Positions 1 to 6,414 of a stretch of 6,708 nt of DNA are shown one piece after another; positions within the stretch are counted from its first letter, which is position 1; each line of letters opens with the position of its first letter. Position numbers and translations under genes: made by a program. The notes under the pieces are model-generated. The model was not told the DNA's origin and did not search any database. It was given only the letters and a program-made list of their open reading frames with translations. The stretch comes from Prevotellaceae bacterium (GTDB taxonomy: Bacteria > Bacteroidota > Bacteroidia > Bacteroidales > UBA932): assembly GCA_031285695.1 (NCBI GenBank), contig JAITVR010000047.1, forward strand, positions 1 through 6,708. Direction: 5' to 3'.

Positions 1-866
1 CTCAGCGGAAGCTTTTTTCCAAACTTATCTTCCAAAATTAATTCACCGCTTTCGCGCTGCTTGGGGTCGCCAAAAACGCTCCTCACCAGCGTGTCGCACA
101 CCACCGACGAAAAGCCCAGCGCGTATAGGTTTAGCACCAAAAATGAGTCTTTACTTTCGAGCATTTTTTCTACTCCGCTAAGCAGCTCCAAAATGCCCTC
201 GCTGAGCAGCCAACGCTCGCCATCGGGGCCGCGACCGTAAGCCGGCGGGTCTAAAATTATTCCGCTGAATTTTGTTCCGCGGCGAACCTGTCGCTGCACG
301 TATTTTAGCGCATCGTCCACCAGCCACCGAATGCCGTAGAGCCCGCTTACCTGCTGGTTTTCGTTGGCCCAGGTTACGGTTTGCTTAATGGAATCTAAGT
401 GCGTTACATCGGCTCCGGCAGCGCGCGCTGCCAGCGATGCGCCGCCGGTGTAGGCAAATAAATTGAGCACTTTTGCATCGCGCTTTTTAAAGTTTTTTGC
501 TGCGCTGTAAATAAAATCCCAGTTCGACGCCTGCTCGGGAAAAATGCCTACGTGCTTGAACGAGGTTAACCCCAAGCGCAGCTTTATGTCCAAGCCGTTG
601 TGCTTGTAATTTACTATCCAGCGGTCGGGCATTTCGGCGCGCTTGGTCCACGTGCCGCGCTCGTCGGGATTGCTGGCAGCGCCTTTTTCGTGCTTAAAGG
701 TAGCGTGCGCCAGCTTGCGCCATTCGCCTTCGGGCAGCGATGGCAGCCACACGGCTTTGGGCTCGGGGCGGCGCGTAACGTACTTGCCAAAGCGCTCCAA
801 CTTTTCAAAGTTGCCGCAATCGATTAGCTCGTAGTCGGAAAAATTATGGGGTGAAAGTAGTATCAA
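1..866 (-). CDS. Class I SAM-dependent methyltransferase, RlmI/RlmK-like family; C-terminus cut by the left edge
   Basis: The reading frame is open from 866 to the window edge (288 codons, no internal stop). It has the Rossmann motif I LNLFAYTGGASLAAR at residues 134-148 and motif IV DPPAYGRG at 206-213, the pattern of the COG1092-type rRNA methyltransferases. From memory, Bacteroidota members are about 295 residues, so roughly 10 C-terminal residues are missing. The N-terminal ~100 residues (YELIDCGNFEKLERFGKY at 12-29) are typical of this subgroup. The start is TTG at 866: an in-frame TAA lies just upstream and the first internal ATG is at residue 79. The resulting N-terminus, MILLSPHNFSDYEL, looks native. 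It begins 15 nt after the rnhA stop, so the two are probably cotranscribed. Transfer of a methyl group from SAM, probably to rRNA, is inferred from the family; the target base cannot be read from the sequence. Confidence 0.88.
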   Translation of the reverse strand, partial: MILLSPHNFSDYELIDCGNFEKLERFGKYVTRRPEPKAVWLPSLPEGEWRKLAHATFKHEKGAASNPDERGTWTKRAEMPDRWIVNYKHNGLDIKLRLGLTSFKHVGIFPEQASNWDFIYSAAKNFKKRDAKVLNLFAYTGGASLAARAAGADVTHLDSIKQTVTWANENQQVSGLYGIRWLVDDALKYVQRQVRRGTKFSGIILDPPAYGRGPDGERWLLSEGILELLSGVEKMLESKDSFLVLNLYALGFSSVVCDTLVRSVFGDPKQRESGELILEDKFGKKLPL

Positions 867-881
867 AATTGCTTGCCGTTT

Positions 882-1358
882 TTACATTAACTTTGTGTTT
901 TCTTCCCCTCTGTATCCCTTATCCTTTGGCAAGTTTGGCTGCATGCTTGCCGCTACCGCCAGCGCATCGCAGCGCTCGTTGTTGGGGTTGCCGGCGTGGC
1001 CTTTTACCCAAATAAACTTTACGCTGTGCCGCCGATATACTTTTAAAAATCGCAGCCAAAGGTCGGGATTTTTTTTGTTTTTGAAGTTGGGAGTTGAGGC
1101 CCATGAAAATACCCAACGCTTTTCAACCGCCTCCACCACGTACTTGGAATCGGAGTAAATGGTAACCTCGCAGCCGTCATTTTTCAGCGCTTCTAAACCC
1201 ATAATTACGGCAAGCAGCTCCATGCGATTGTTGGTGGTTAGCGCAAATCCTTCGGACAATTCCTTGCGGTGCTCGCCCGAAATGAGCACTGCGCCGTAGC
1301 CGCCCGGGCCGGGGTTTCCGCGCGCTGCGCCGTCGGTATATATTACAACTTTTGCCAA
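882..1358 (-). CDS. rnhA: Ribonuclease HI
   Basis: This 158-residue protein matches bacterial RNase HI in length and motifs. It carries [16 protein letters not shown] at residues 7-22, NNRMELLA at 43-50, YSDSKYV at 68-74 and the [13 protein letters not shown] segment at 119-131. The four metal-binding acids are visible as D9, E47, D70 and D131, with the accessory catalytic histidine at H121, so it should be active. The cytoplasmic enzyme cuts the RNA strand of RNA-DNA hybrids (R-loops, primer remnants). The last ~20 residues are a polar tail after the catalytic fold. The start codon is TTG at 1358, giving [12 protein letters not shown] find no in-frame ATG close upstream. It lies 24 nt after the helical-protein gene and 15 nt before the methyltransferase, so it is probably the middle cistron of an operon. 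Confidence 0.95.
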   Translation of the reverse strand: MAKVVIYTDGAARGNPGPGGYGAVLISGEHRKELSEGFALTTNNRMELLAVIMGLEALKNDGCEVTIYSDSKYVVEAVEKRWVFSWASTPNFKNKKNPDLWLRFLKVYRRHSVKFIWVKGHAGNPNNERCDALAVAASMQPNLPKDKGYRGEENTKLM

Positions 1359-1382
1359 ACAAAAAAGAGATAAAAGGTAAAA

Positions 1383-2960
1383 TTATATTCCCAGTAAAGC
1401 TTGTGAGGCGCTATTTTTTTGTAAAAATTTTTGCCTTATAATTTCCTGCACGCTCACGTTTTTCATCTTACTTTCGAGCCACGAAATGAGGTCTAAGTAC
1501 AGGAACGGACGCTTTTCGTAGGGCAAACTTTCGTAGGGCAGCAGCTTTTCGTACAGCTTGCGAAAGAGCTCGTTGATGTCGCTGCGGTAAAAGGTGTCGA
1601 GCTTGCCGAGGAACGCCAACATTTCTTTTTGCACCACGTTCAAGTCGTTCATTTTTACCAAAAAACGGTGCGTTGATTTTATTTGGTACTCCATCATAAA
1701 ATCGTCGCCGCTTTCGTACGAGGCTACCAAGCGCAAAATGCGCGAAAAGCATTGTAAATCAGAGCGCACATCTTCGTCACGCGTGTCAATTATTTTGTTG
1801 AGAAAGGAGATGGATTTTTTGGCATCGCCGTTGCCAAAGTACAGGCTCGCAATTTTGTAGTAAAACACCAAAATGTGGTGCTGGTCAATTTTATTCTGAT
1901 TTTTTTCGATAAAATCCAGCAGCTCCGGAACCACCTCTAAGCCGCTGCTGAACATGCCGTCCATGAAGTGCAGGTTGAGGCGGTTGGCGTAGTAAAATGA
2001 GCGCGCAAGAATTTCGGCGTTTTGGTTTTGAATGTTTTTTTGCTCCGCAATTTCCTCATGCAACTCGCTCAGCACCGCCTCGAATTTTGTGTAATGACGA
2101 AGATAGAATAGGCTTTCTAACAAATAGTTAAACGACTTGAAGTACAAATCGGGCAGGCTGCGCTTCAGCATGGGGTGCTTGTTGAACAGGTCAACATTGT
2201 GCTGCGTGTGGCGGTAGCAGGCCACAAAATCCTGCATGATGTAGCTGTACCAGTAGCTCGACAAATTCATGTACAGCAGCTCGTACACGCCCTGATTTCG
2301 CGGGTCAAACTTTGGACGGTTTTTTGCAAAAAAATCTTCGACAAAAACAATATCGTTGCGGTTGCGCACGTGTCCGCGCTTGAGGTACAGCGCGTACAGC
2401 TGAATGGCAAGGTTGGAAAATTCGTTGGCTTTTTGAATGGTGTAGCTCAGCTGCTGCACCTCGCCCGTAAGGTCGTCGGCGCGAGTGGTGGTGCTGCGCG
2501 TAATGAACTGCGACTCGATTAATTTTTCAAACTCCACAATTTCCAACGCGGTGGTAAACTGCAATTTTTCCATGGCCTGCAGCTTGGCGCGGTCAAGAAT
2601 TTTGAGGCTTTGCTTGTACATTCCCTTGGCGTAAAGAATGCGCGCAAAATCCAGCTGCTCGCGCAGCGAAACATCATCGTAGGTATCCACGCCGCTTTGG
2701 CGCAGGCTGGTGAGCAGCTGATGGTAAAGGTAGCTTTTTACGTTGGCCAGCTGCGCTTTTGGCACGCCGCTTTTTTTCAAAATTTTTGCCTCGTCAAAAA
2801 CCGGCAGCTCGTCCATTGCATCAAAAAGCGCGATGAACATGGCGTTTTTGCTCTCATCAATGCGCGTGGCGTACAGCCGAAAAGAGCGCTTCTCAGCCTT
2901 GCTCATCGACTTGATAAGCTCGTGAACGGGGTCGGGTTTTATTTTTAAATTAGCGGACAA
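1383..2960 (-). CDS. Large all-helical cytoplasmic protein, TPR-like, unknown function
   Basis: I know this type of protein as a Bacteroidota hypothetical but not its function. The 525 residues have no signal peptide and no membrane segment. They are dominated by leucine-, tyrosine- and phenylalanine-rich helices (for example LYALYLKRGHV near 190-200, LYFKSFNYLLESLFYLRHY near 270-290, YYKIASLYFGNGDAKKSISFLNK near 370-395), the spacing expected of degenerate tetratricopeptide-type repeats. The N-terminal HELIKSMSKAEKRSFRLYA (13-31) is the best-kept signature I recognise. No catalytic motif is visible, so a scaffold or protein-binding role is only a guess. The start is TTG at 2960: TAG lies five codons upstream, and the first ATG (residue 19) would cut into the signature. 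It begins 22 nt after the ORF6N gene and precedes rnhA by 24 nt. Confidence 0.85.
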   Translation of the reverse strand: MSANLKIKPDPVHELIKSMSKAEKRSFRLYATRIDESKNAMFIALFDAMDELPVFDEAKILKKSGVPKAQLANVKSYLYHQLLTSLRQSGVDTYDDVSLREQLDFARILYAKGMYKQSLKILDRAKLQAMEKLQFTTALEIVEFEKLIESQFITRSTTTRADDLTGEVQQLSYTIQKANEFSNLAIQLYALYLKRGHVRNRNDIVFVEDFFAKNRPKFDPRNQGVYELLYMNLSSYWYSYIMQDFVACYRHTQHNVDLFNKHPMLKRSLPDLYFKSFNYLLESLFYLRHYTKFEAVLSELHEEIAEQKNIQNQNAEILARSFYYANRLNLHFMDGMFSSGLEVVPELLDFIEKNQNKIDQHHILVFYYKIASLYFGNGDAKKSISFLNKIIDTRDEDVRSDLQCFSRILRLVASYESGDDFMMEYQIKSTHRFLVKMNDLNVVQKEMLAFLGKLDTFYRSDINELFRKLYEKLLPYESLPYEKRPFLYLDLISWLESKMKNVSVQEIIRQKFLQKNSASQALLGI

Positions 2961-2982
2961 AATATTTTTTGACTAACTTCTT

Positions 2983-3537
2983 CTAATTTTTTGGATTCCT
3001 ACTACGCTTTATGGTATGCTTAATTTTGAATGCGGCAAGGTTGAGCTCAAAGCTGGTTTCGGTATCTATTTTATCCAATTCGTCGCCAATAATTACGTCC
3101 AAAAGTTCGCCGCCTTTTTTCATTAGCGCTTGCTGTTTTTCTACATTTTCGTGGTTTTGCATCAGCTCCACCATTGAGCGCGACACCTCGCGCATTTTTG
3201 TAAACGCCTCAATAATGGCAATGGTGGTTTGCACGGCTTGCTTGCTCTTTAGAATTGTAGCAAGCATGTATAAGCCTTTTTCGGTAAAGGCTTTGGGGAG
3301 CACTCGTGTTTTGCTCAAATTTGCGGTGGAAAATTTCCACCGCAAATTTGCAAACTCCTCATTATTAACCTCAATAATATATCCTTTCGGAAATTTATCG
3401 GGGTTATTTTTGACGGATTTGTTGATGTCGCGCGTTTCCACGCCGTAAAGCACCGCCACATCGCTATCCAAAAGAACGTGCTCATTACGAATGGTAATGA
3501 TTTTATTGTTTACATCGTCAAGTGTGATTAGCTCCAT
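2983..3537 (-). CDS. ORF6N-domain protein, probable DNA-binding accessory protein
   Basis: This 184-residue protein has an ORF6N domain over about residues 10-105. It shows IITIRNEHVLLDSDVAVLYGVETRDIN (13-39), NPDKFPKGYIIEV (45-57) and PKAFTEKGLYMLATILKSKQA (81-101), the last being the most characteristic block. A charged helical segment (about 110-145, probably coiled coil) and a basic C-terminal tail follow. ORF6N domains occur in phage antirepressor-like proteins and in many bacterial accessory genes and are thought to bind DNA; the role here is unknown. ATG at 3537 is a good start. It sits between aspS (59 nt) and the helical-protein gene (22 nt), on the same strand as this otherwise housekeeping run. 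It is visibly more AT-rich, which suggests a later insertion. Codons for residues 63-74 form a 35-bp palindrome. Confidence 0.88.
   Translation of the reverse strand: MELITLDDVNNKIITIRNEHVLLDSDVAVLYGVETRDINKSVKNNPDKFPKGYIIEVNNEEFANLRWKFSTANLSKTRVLPKAFTEKGLYMLATILKSKQAVQTTIAIIEAFTKMREVSRSMVELMQNHENVEKQQALMKKGGELLDVIIGDELDKIDTETSFELNLAAFKIKHTIKRSRNPKN
3316..3350. repeat. 35-bp near-perfect palindrome inside the ORF6N coding sequence
   Basis: The left arm at 3316-3332 (CAAATTTGCGGTGGAAA) and the right arm at 3334-3350 (TTTCCACCGCAAATTTG) are perfect reverse complements separated by one base. The outermost 8 bp of each arm, CAAATTTG, is itself a palindrome, so the structure is nested and the same octamer appears at both ends. 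It encodes residues 63-74 of the ORF6N protein, including the repeated tripeptide ANL at 63-65 and 72-74. In RNA it would make a strong hairpin with a very small loop. Its function is unknown. Confidence 0.95.
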
Positions 3538-3553
3538 ACTATTCTATTTTTTA

Positions 3554-3588
3554 ATAAATAGATAAATTTTATCCCTTTATCTATTTAT
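3554..3588. repeat. AT-rich inverted repeat between aspS and the ORF6N gene
   Basis: The 13-bp arms ATAAATAGATAAA (3554-3566) and TTTATCTATTTAT (3576-3588) are perfect reverse complements around a 9-nt spacer. The element fills much of the 59-nt gap and ends 16 nt before the ORF6N start. A stem this AT-rich is weak in RNA and no clean U-tract follows on the minus strand, so a DNA-binding site is at least as likely as a terminator. Confidence 0.85.
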
Positions 3589-3599
3589 CATTTTATCTA
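3568..3599. repeat. Four tandem 8-bp repeats, TTTATCNN
   Basis: The hexamer TTTATC (GATAAA on the coding strand of the neighbouring genes) recurs at 3568, 3576, 3584 and 3592, exactly every 8 bp. The two bases that follow vary (CC, TA, AT, TA). The tract spans the spacer and right arm of the inverted repeat and runs into the aspS stop codon at 3597-3599. Confidence 0.9.
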
Positions 3600-5357
3600 C
3601 TTTTCCTTTGCTATTTCAATGCTCAGCTCCTTCAGCTGCGTATCGTCAATTTGCGAAGGCGAGTCAATCATCACATCTCTTCCGGCGTTATTTTTTGGGA
3701 AGGCAATGTAGTCGCGAATGCTGTCGCTGCCGCCAAACATGGCGCACAGGCGGTCGAAGCCAAAGGCAATGCCGCCGTGCGGTGGCGCGCCAAACTTAAA
3801 GGCGTTAGTAAGGAAGCCGAACCTGCTTTCTGCATCTTCTGCCGAAAAGCCCAGCACCTTAAACATTTGCTGCTGAATTTTGGCGTCGAAAATGCGGATA
3901 GAGCCGCCGCCGAGCTCCACGCCGTTCATCACAAAATCGTAGGCGTTGGCGCGCACGGCTTCCAGCTCCTCCTTCGTTCCGCTCATAAATTTTGCCATAT
4001 CTTCGGGCTGCGGCGAGGTGAAGGGGTGGTGCATGGCGTAAAAACGCTGCGTTTCATCGTCCCACTCCAGCAGCGGAAAATCAATAACCCACAGCGGAGC
4101 AAATTCGCCGCGCTTGCGCAAACCAAGGCGGTTGCCCATTTCGAGGCGCAGCTCGCACAGCGCGTTCAAGGTTTGCTTTTTTGCGCCAGCCAAAATTAAA
4201 ATCAAATCGCCCTGCTTTGCGCCAAATTCGGCAGCAATTTTTTGCAGCTCTTCGGGCGTGTAAAACTTGTCCACGCTTGACTTTACGCCCTCTGCCGTGA
4301 GGCGAATATACACCAAACCTTTTGCGCCAATTTGCGGACGCTTTACCCATTCGGTAAGCTCGTCCAGCTGCTTGCGCGTGTAGTCGGCGCAGCCCTCGGC
4401 GCAAATGCCACCAATGTACGCCGCGCTATCGAACACTGCAAAATTTTTGCCCTGCACCAGCTGATTTAGCTCCTTTATTTTCATGCCAAAACGTATGTCG
4501 GGCTTATCGCAGCCGTAGTCGCGCATGGCGTCGGCGTAGGTCATAAAGGGCACGTTGTCAAAGGTTACATCAAGCACGTTTTTGAAAAGATGCTTCATCA
4601 ATCCACCGAAAGTGTCAAGAATATCTTGTCTTTCCACAAATGCCATTTCGCAGTCTATTTGCGTAAATTCGGGTTGACGGTCGGCGCGCAAATCCTCATC
4701 GCGGAAGCAGCGCACAATTTGAAAGTAGCGGTCGTAGCCGGCCACCATGAGCAGCTGCTTGAAGGTTTGGGGACTTTGCGGCAGCGCGTAAAACTCGCCA
4801 TGGTGCACGCGCGAAGGCACCACAAAATCGCGTGCGCCTTCGGGCGTTGATTTTATCAAAAACGGCGTTTCGATTTCCAAAAAATCTTGCGCATCGAGAA
4901 ATCTGCGCGTTTCCTGCGCTACGCGGTGGCGCAGCATCAGCGCGTTTTTTACGGGATTGCGGCGCAAATCCAAGTAGCGATACTTGGCGCGCAGCTCTTC
5001 GCCGCCATCGCTTTCGTCCTCAATGGTAAAGGGCGGCGTATCGGAGGCGTTGAGAATGGTCAACTTTTCGATGTTGATTTCCACTTCGCCGGTAGGAATT
5101 TTGGCGTTTTTGCTGGCGCGCTCAACAACTTTTCCCTCAACTTTCACCACAAATTCGCGCCCCAATTTTTCTACCTCAGCACGAACTTCCTCCGCGTTTT
5201 TTTCGTCAACCGCCAGCTGCGTAATGCCGTAGCGGTCGCGCAAATCAATAAAAGTCATGCCGCCCAGCTTGCGCACGCGCTGCACCCAGCCGGCAAGGGT
5301 TACTTTTTGTGAAACGTGTGAAAGGCGAAGCTCGCCGCAGGTGTGTGTTCTGTACAT
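3597..5357 (-). CDS. aspS: Aspartyl-tRNA synthetase
   Basis: This is a full-length bacterial-type class II synthetase of 586 residues (the family is about 585-600). It has the N-terminal OB-fold anticodon-binding domain ([21 protein letters not shown] at 21-41 lies in it) and motif 1 around 152-167. The amino-acid-binding loop QSPQTFKQ is at 194-201. Motif 2, [18 protein letters not shown] at 218-235, includes R219 for ATP. A bacterial GAD-type insertion lies at roughly 290-420, HHPFT at 443-447, ELGGGSIRI at 481-489 and motif 3, GIAFGFDRL at 529-537, with R536. All key residues are present. It activates aspartate with ATP and charges tRNA-Asp in the cytoplasm. Whether it also charges tRNA-Asn I cannot decide. 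ATG at 5357 follows an A-rich leader. It is the first gene of the minus-strand run and divergent from mntA. Confidence 0.98.
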   Translation of the reverse strand: MYRTHTCGELRLSHVSQKVTLAGWVQRVRKLGGMTFIDLRDRYGITQLAVDEKNAEEVRAEVEKLGREFVVKVEGKVVERASKNAKIPTGEVEINIEKLTILNASDTPPFTIEDESDGGEELRAKYRYLDLRRNPVKNALMLRHRVAQETRRFLDAQDFLEIETPFLIKSTPEGARDFVVPSRVHHGEFYALPQSPQTFKQLLMVAGYDRYFQIVRCFRDEDLRADRQPEFTQIDCEMAFVERQDILDTFGGLMKHLFKNVLDVTFDNVPFMTYADAMRDYGCDKPDIRFGMKIKELNQLVQGKNFAVFDSAAYIGGICAEGCADYTRKQLDELTEWVKRPQIGAKGLVYIRLTAEGVKSSVDKFYTPEELQKIAAEFGAKQGDLILILAGAKKQTLNALCELRLEMGNRLGLRKRGEFAPLWVIDFPLLEWDDETQRFYAMHHPFTSPQPEDMAKFMSGTKEELEAVRANAYDFVMNGVELGGGSIRIFDAKIQQQMFKVLGFSAEDAESRFGFLTNAFKFGAPPHGGIAFGFDRLCAMFGGSDSIRDYIAFPKNNAGRDVMIDSPSQIDDTQLKELSIEIAKEK

Positions 5358-5381
5358 TTTTTTGTAGATTTTTATAACTTA

Positions 5382-5389
5382 CAAAGTTA
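5382..5389 (-). promoter_or_regulatory. Putative aspS promoter, -7 element
   Basis: On the minus strand this reads TAACTTTG, an exact match to the Bacteroidota -7 consensus TAnnTTTG, 24 nt upstream of the aspS ATG. I see no clear TTTG -33 element at the expected distance. It may drive the whole five-gene run. Confidence 0.6.
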
Positions 5390-5420
5390 GGAAAAAAACA
5401 GGATTTTTAAATTTATTTGC

Positions 5421-5428
5421 TATATTTG
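5421..5428 (+). promoter_or_regulatory. Putative mntA-hepT promoter, -7 element
   Basis: TATATTTG matches the Bacteroidota -7 consensus TAnnTTTG and lies 27 nt before the ATG at 5456. No good -33 TTTG is evident. It argues against a TTG start at 5417 for mntA, because that codon would lie upstream of the transcript's 5' end. Confidence 0.6.
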
Positions 5429-5455
5429 TACAATGAGGTTTTTATTGCGCCACCT

Positions 5456-5752
5456 ATGAAACAAGCTATACTCGATAAGCTGCAAGCGTTTTTTCCCGCC
5501 TACCCGGTGGAAAAGGCGTGGGTTTTTGGCTCGTATGCGCGCGGCGAAGAAACGCGCAAAAGCGATGTGGACATTCTTGTGCGCTTTACCAAAAATGCAA
5601 AAATTTCATTGTTAGACCATGCAGGAATTATGTGTGACCTTGAAGATTTGCTGCACAAAAAGGTTGATATAGTACCTGAAGGAACGCTATATAAGTTTGC
5701 GCAAGAATCGGTGGAGCACGATAAAATTTTGGTGTATGAGAGAGCAAATTAG
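5456..5752 (+). CDS. mntA: MntA-type nucleotidyltransferase antitoxin (MNT domain)
   Basis: This 98-residue protein is a minimal nucleotidyltransferase. The signature GSX10DXD is intact: G25-S26 (in WVFGSYARGE) followed by D37-V-D39 (in SDVDILV). A third acidic residue, D71 in KKVDIV, sits where the family's metal-binding strand is expected. In studied HepT-MntA systems the antitoxin transfers AMP units from ATP to a tyrosine of the HEPN toxin and so silences it. The start is ATG at 5456. The frame stays open back to a TTG at 5417, but the promoter element at 5421-5428 makes that start unlikely. Its last 17 nt overlap the hepT start in another frame, which suggests coupled translation. It is divergent from aspS across a 98-bp gap. 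Confidence 0.93.
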   Translation: MKQAILDKLQAFFPAYPVEKAWVFGSYARGEETRKSDVDILVRFTKNAKISLLDHAGIMCDLEDLLHKKVDIVPEGTLYKFAQESVEHDKILVYERAN

Positions 5753-6080
5753 AGACAAGGGCAGGTTAGAGCACATTCTTGATTCGATAGAAAGAGCCTT
5801 TGAGTTTACAAACAGTATTGATTTTGACGAGTATAAAAACAACGTCATGTGTCGATATGCCGTTGTAAAGTGCGTTGAAATTATTGGTGAGGCAAGCTAT
5901 AAGTTAACCCATGAATTTCGCGAACAGCATTCCAATGTAGCATGGAAAAAGATAATTGCCATGCGGCATATTTTAGTACACGGCTACTACCATGCTGAAG
6001 ATAGCGAGGTGTGGAATGTGGTAAAAAATGACCTTCCGATTTTAAAAAAGCAAATCACGGAAATCAACGAAAAATACTAA
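5736..6080 (+). CDS. hepT: HepT-type HEPN ribonuclease toxin
   Basis: This 114-residue helical HEPN-domain protein carries the RX4HXY signature as RHILVHGY: R77, H82 and Y84, followed by a second tyrosine, Y85. Upstream it has the expected helices RLEHILDSIERAFEFTN (10-26) and RYAVVKCVEIIGEAS (40-54). In the family, R and H form the ribonuclease site of a dimer and the signature tyrosine is AMPylated by MntA; one characterised system trims tRNA 3' ends. With motifs intact in both partners, the module looks functional. The start is ATG at 5736, giving MREQIRDKGRLEHIL and a normal family length; a TTG at 5697 would add 13 residues read from within mntA. It overlaps mntA by 17 nt and is followed directly by a terminator hairpin whose stem begins within its stop codon. 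Confidence 0.94.
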   Translation: MREQIRDKGRLEHILDSIERAFEFTNSIDFDEYKNNVMCRYAVVKCVEIIGEASYKLTHEFREQHSNVAWKKIIAMRHILVHGYYHAEDSEVWNVVKNDLPILKKQITEINEKY

Positions 6081-6119
6081 ATACAAACGGCTGCTCAAAA
6101 TGAGCAGCCGTTTGTATTT
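6079..6119. terminator. Probable bidirectional intrinsic terminator between hepT and the lipoprotein gene
   Basis: A perfect 19-bp stem (6079-6097 paired with 6101-6119) closes a 3-nt AAA loop. The core GGCTGCTC/GAGCAGCC is GC-rich, and the outer AAATACAAA/TTTGTATTT gives an A-tract on one side and a T-tract on the other. Reading plus, it ends hepT (the stem starts inside the TAA). Reading minus, it lies 17 nt past the lipoprotein stop and is followed by the T-rich stretch TTAGTATTTTT. Confidence 0.9.
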
Positions 6120-6136
6120 GCTTAGTATGAATTCAA

Positions 6137-6385
6137 CTATTCATCATCACCACATCCTGCTGAACCAGCGGCAAAACCTCTTAGGTACTCATCGCTTTCA
6201 TCTGCAACTTCAATTGCCATGAGGGCGCAATTCATAGCATCTAAACCAGTTGCTGCATTATAGCAGTCGCAGTATTCCTTGCCTTTGTCTTGTCCTTTTT
6301 CAAAGTCGGTTTTTTCTTTGCTGCACGCAGCTACTGCTACCACTACGCCTGCTGCAAGTAGCAGCGCCAAAACTGATTTCTTCAT
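6137..6385 (-). CDS. Small cysteine-containing lipoprotein, unknown function
   Basis: The 82-residue product has a clear lipoprotein signal: MKK, a hydrophobic stretch at about 5-19, and the lipobox VAAC with lipidation cysteine C21, giving a mature protein of about 62 residues. The mature part is acidic and contains four more cysteines, C39 and C41 (a CxC motif in EYCDCYNAATG), C53 and C78, enough for two disulfides in the periplasm. The tail is GCGDDE. I recognise no domain. The residues after C21 (SKEK) are not a clear surface-export signal, so its membrane side is open. ATG at 6385 follows an A/T-rich leader. It converges on hepT and shares its terminator. A long hairpin lies 29 nt upstream of its start, and I find no consensus promoter. 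Confidence 0.85.
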   Translation of the reverse strand: MKKSVLALLLAAGVVVAVAACSKEKTDFEKGQDKGKEYCDCYNAATGLDAMNCALMAIEVADESDEYLRGFAAGSAGCGDDE

Positions 6386-6414
6386 TTTTTTGAAATGTTT
6401 TTTTAAGTAAATAA

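Noticed and set aside
417..432. 16-bp palindrome GGCAGCGCGCGCTGCC in the methyltransferase gene
   Set aside because: It encodes an Ala/Arg-rich helix in GC-rich codons where such symmetry is easily produced; no sign of a regulatory role.
3011..3448. 145-codon plus-strand open frame opposite the ORF6N gene
   Set aside because: Low-complexity Ser/Phe/Leu product antisense to a well-supported family member, with no promoter or homology.
3554..3588. Inverted repeat after aspS as an intrinsic terminator
   Set aside because: The stem is almost all A-T and lacks a T-tract after it on the minus strand, so I list it as a repeat rather than a terminator.
3651..4199. 182-codon plus-strand open frame opposite aspS
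   Set aside because: It is antisense to a certain gene, has no recognisable domain, and results from the codon bias of aspS; the same holds for plus-strand frames at 4590-4850, 4887-5312 and 4984-5232.
5417..5455. Extended mntA N-terminus from a TTG at 5417
   Set aside because: The extension covers the -7 element at 5421-5428, and the ATG at 5456 gives the usual length.
5697..5735. Extended hepT N-terminus from a TTG inside mntA
   Set aside because: The 13 extra residues are the out-of-frame reading of conserved mntA codons; ATG at 5736 gives a typical HepT start.
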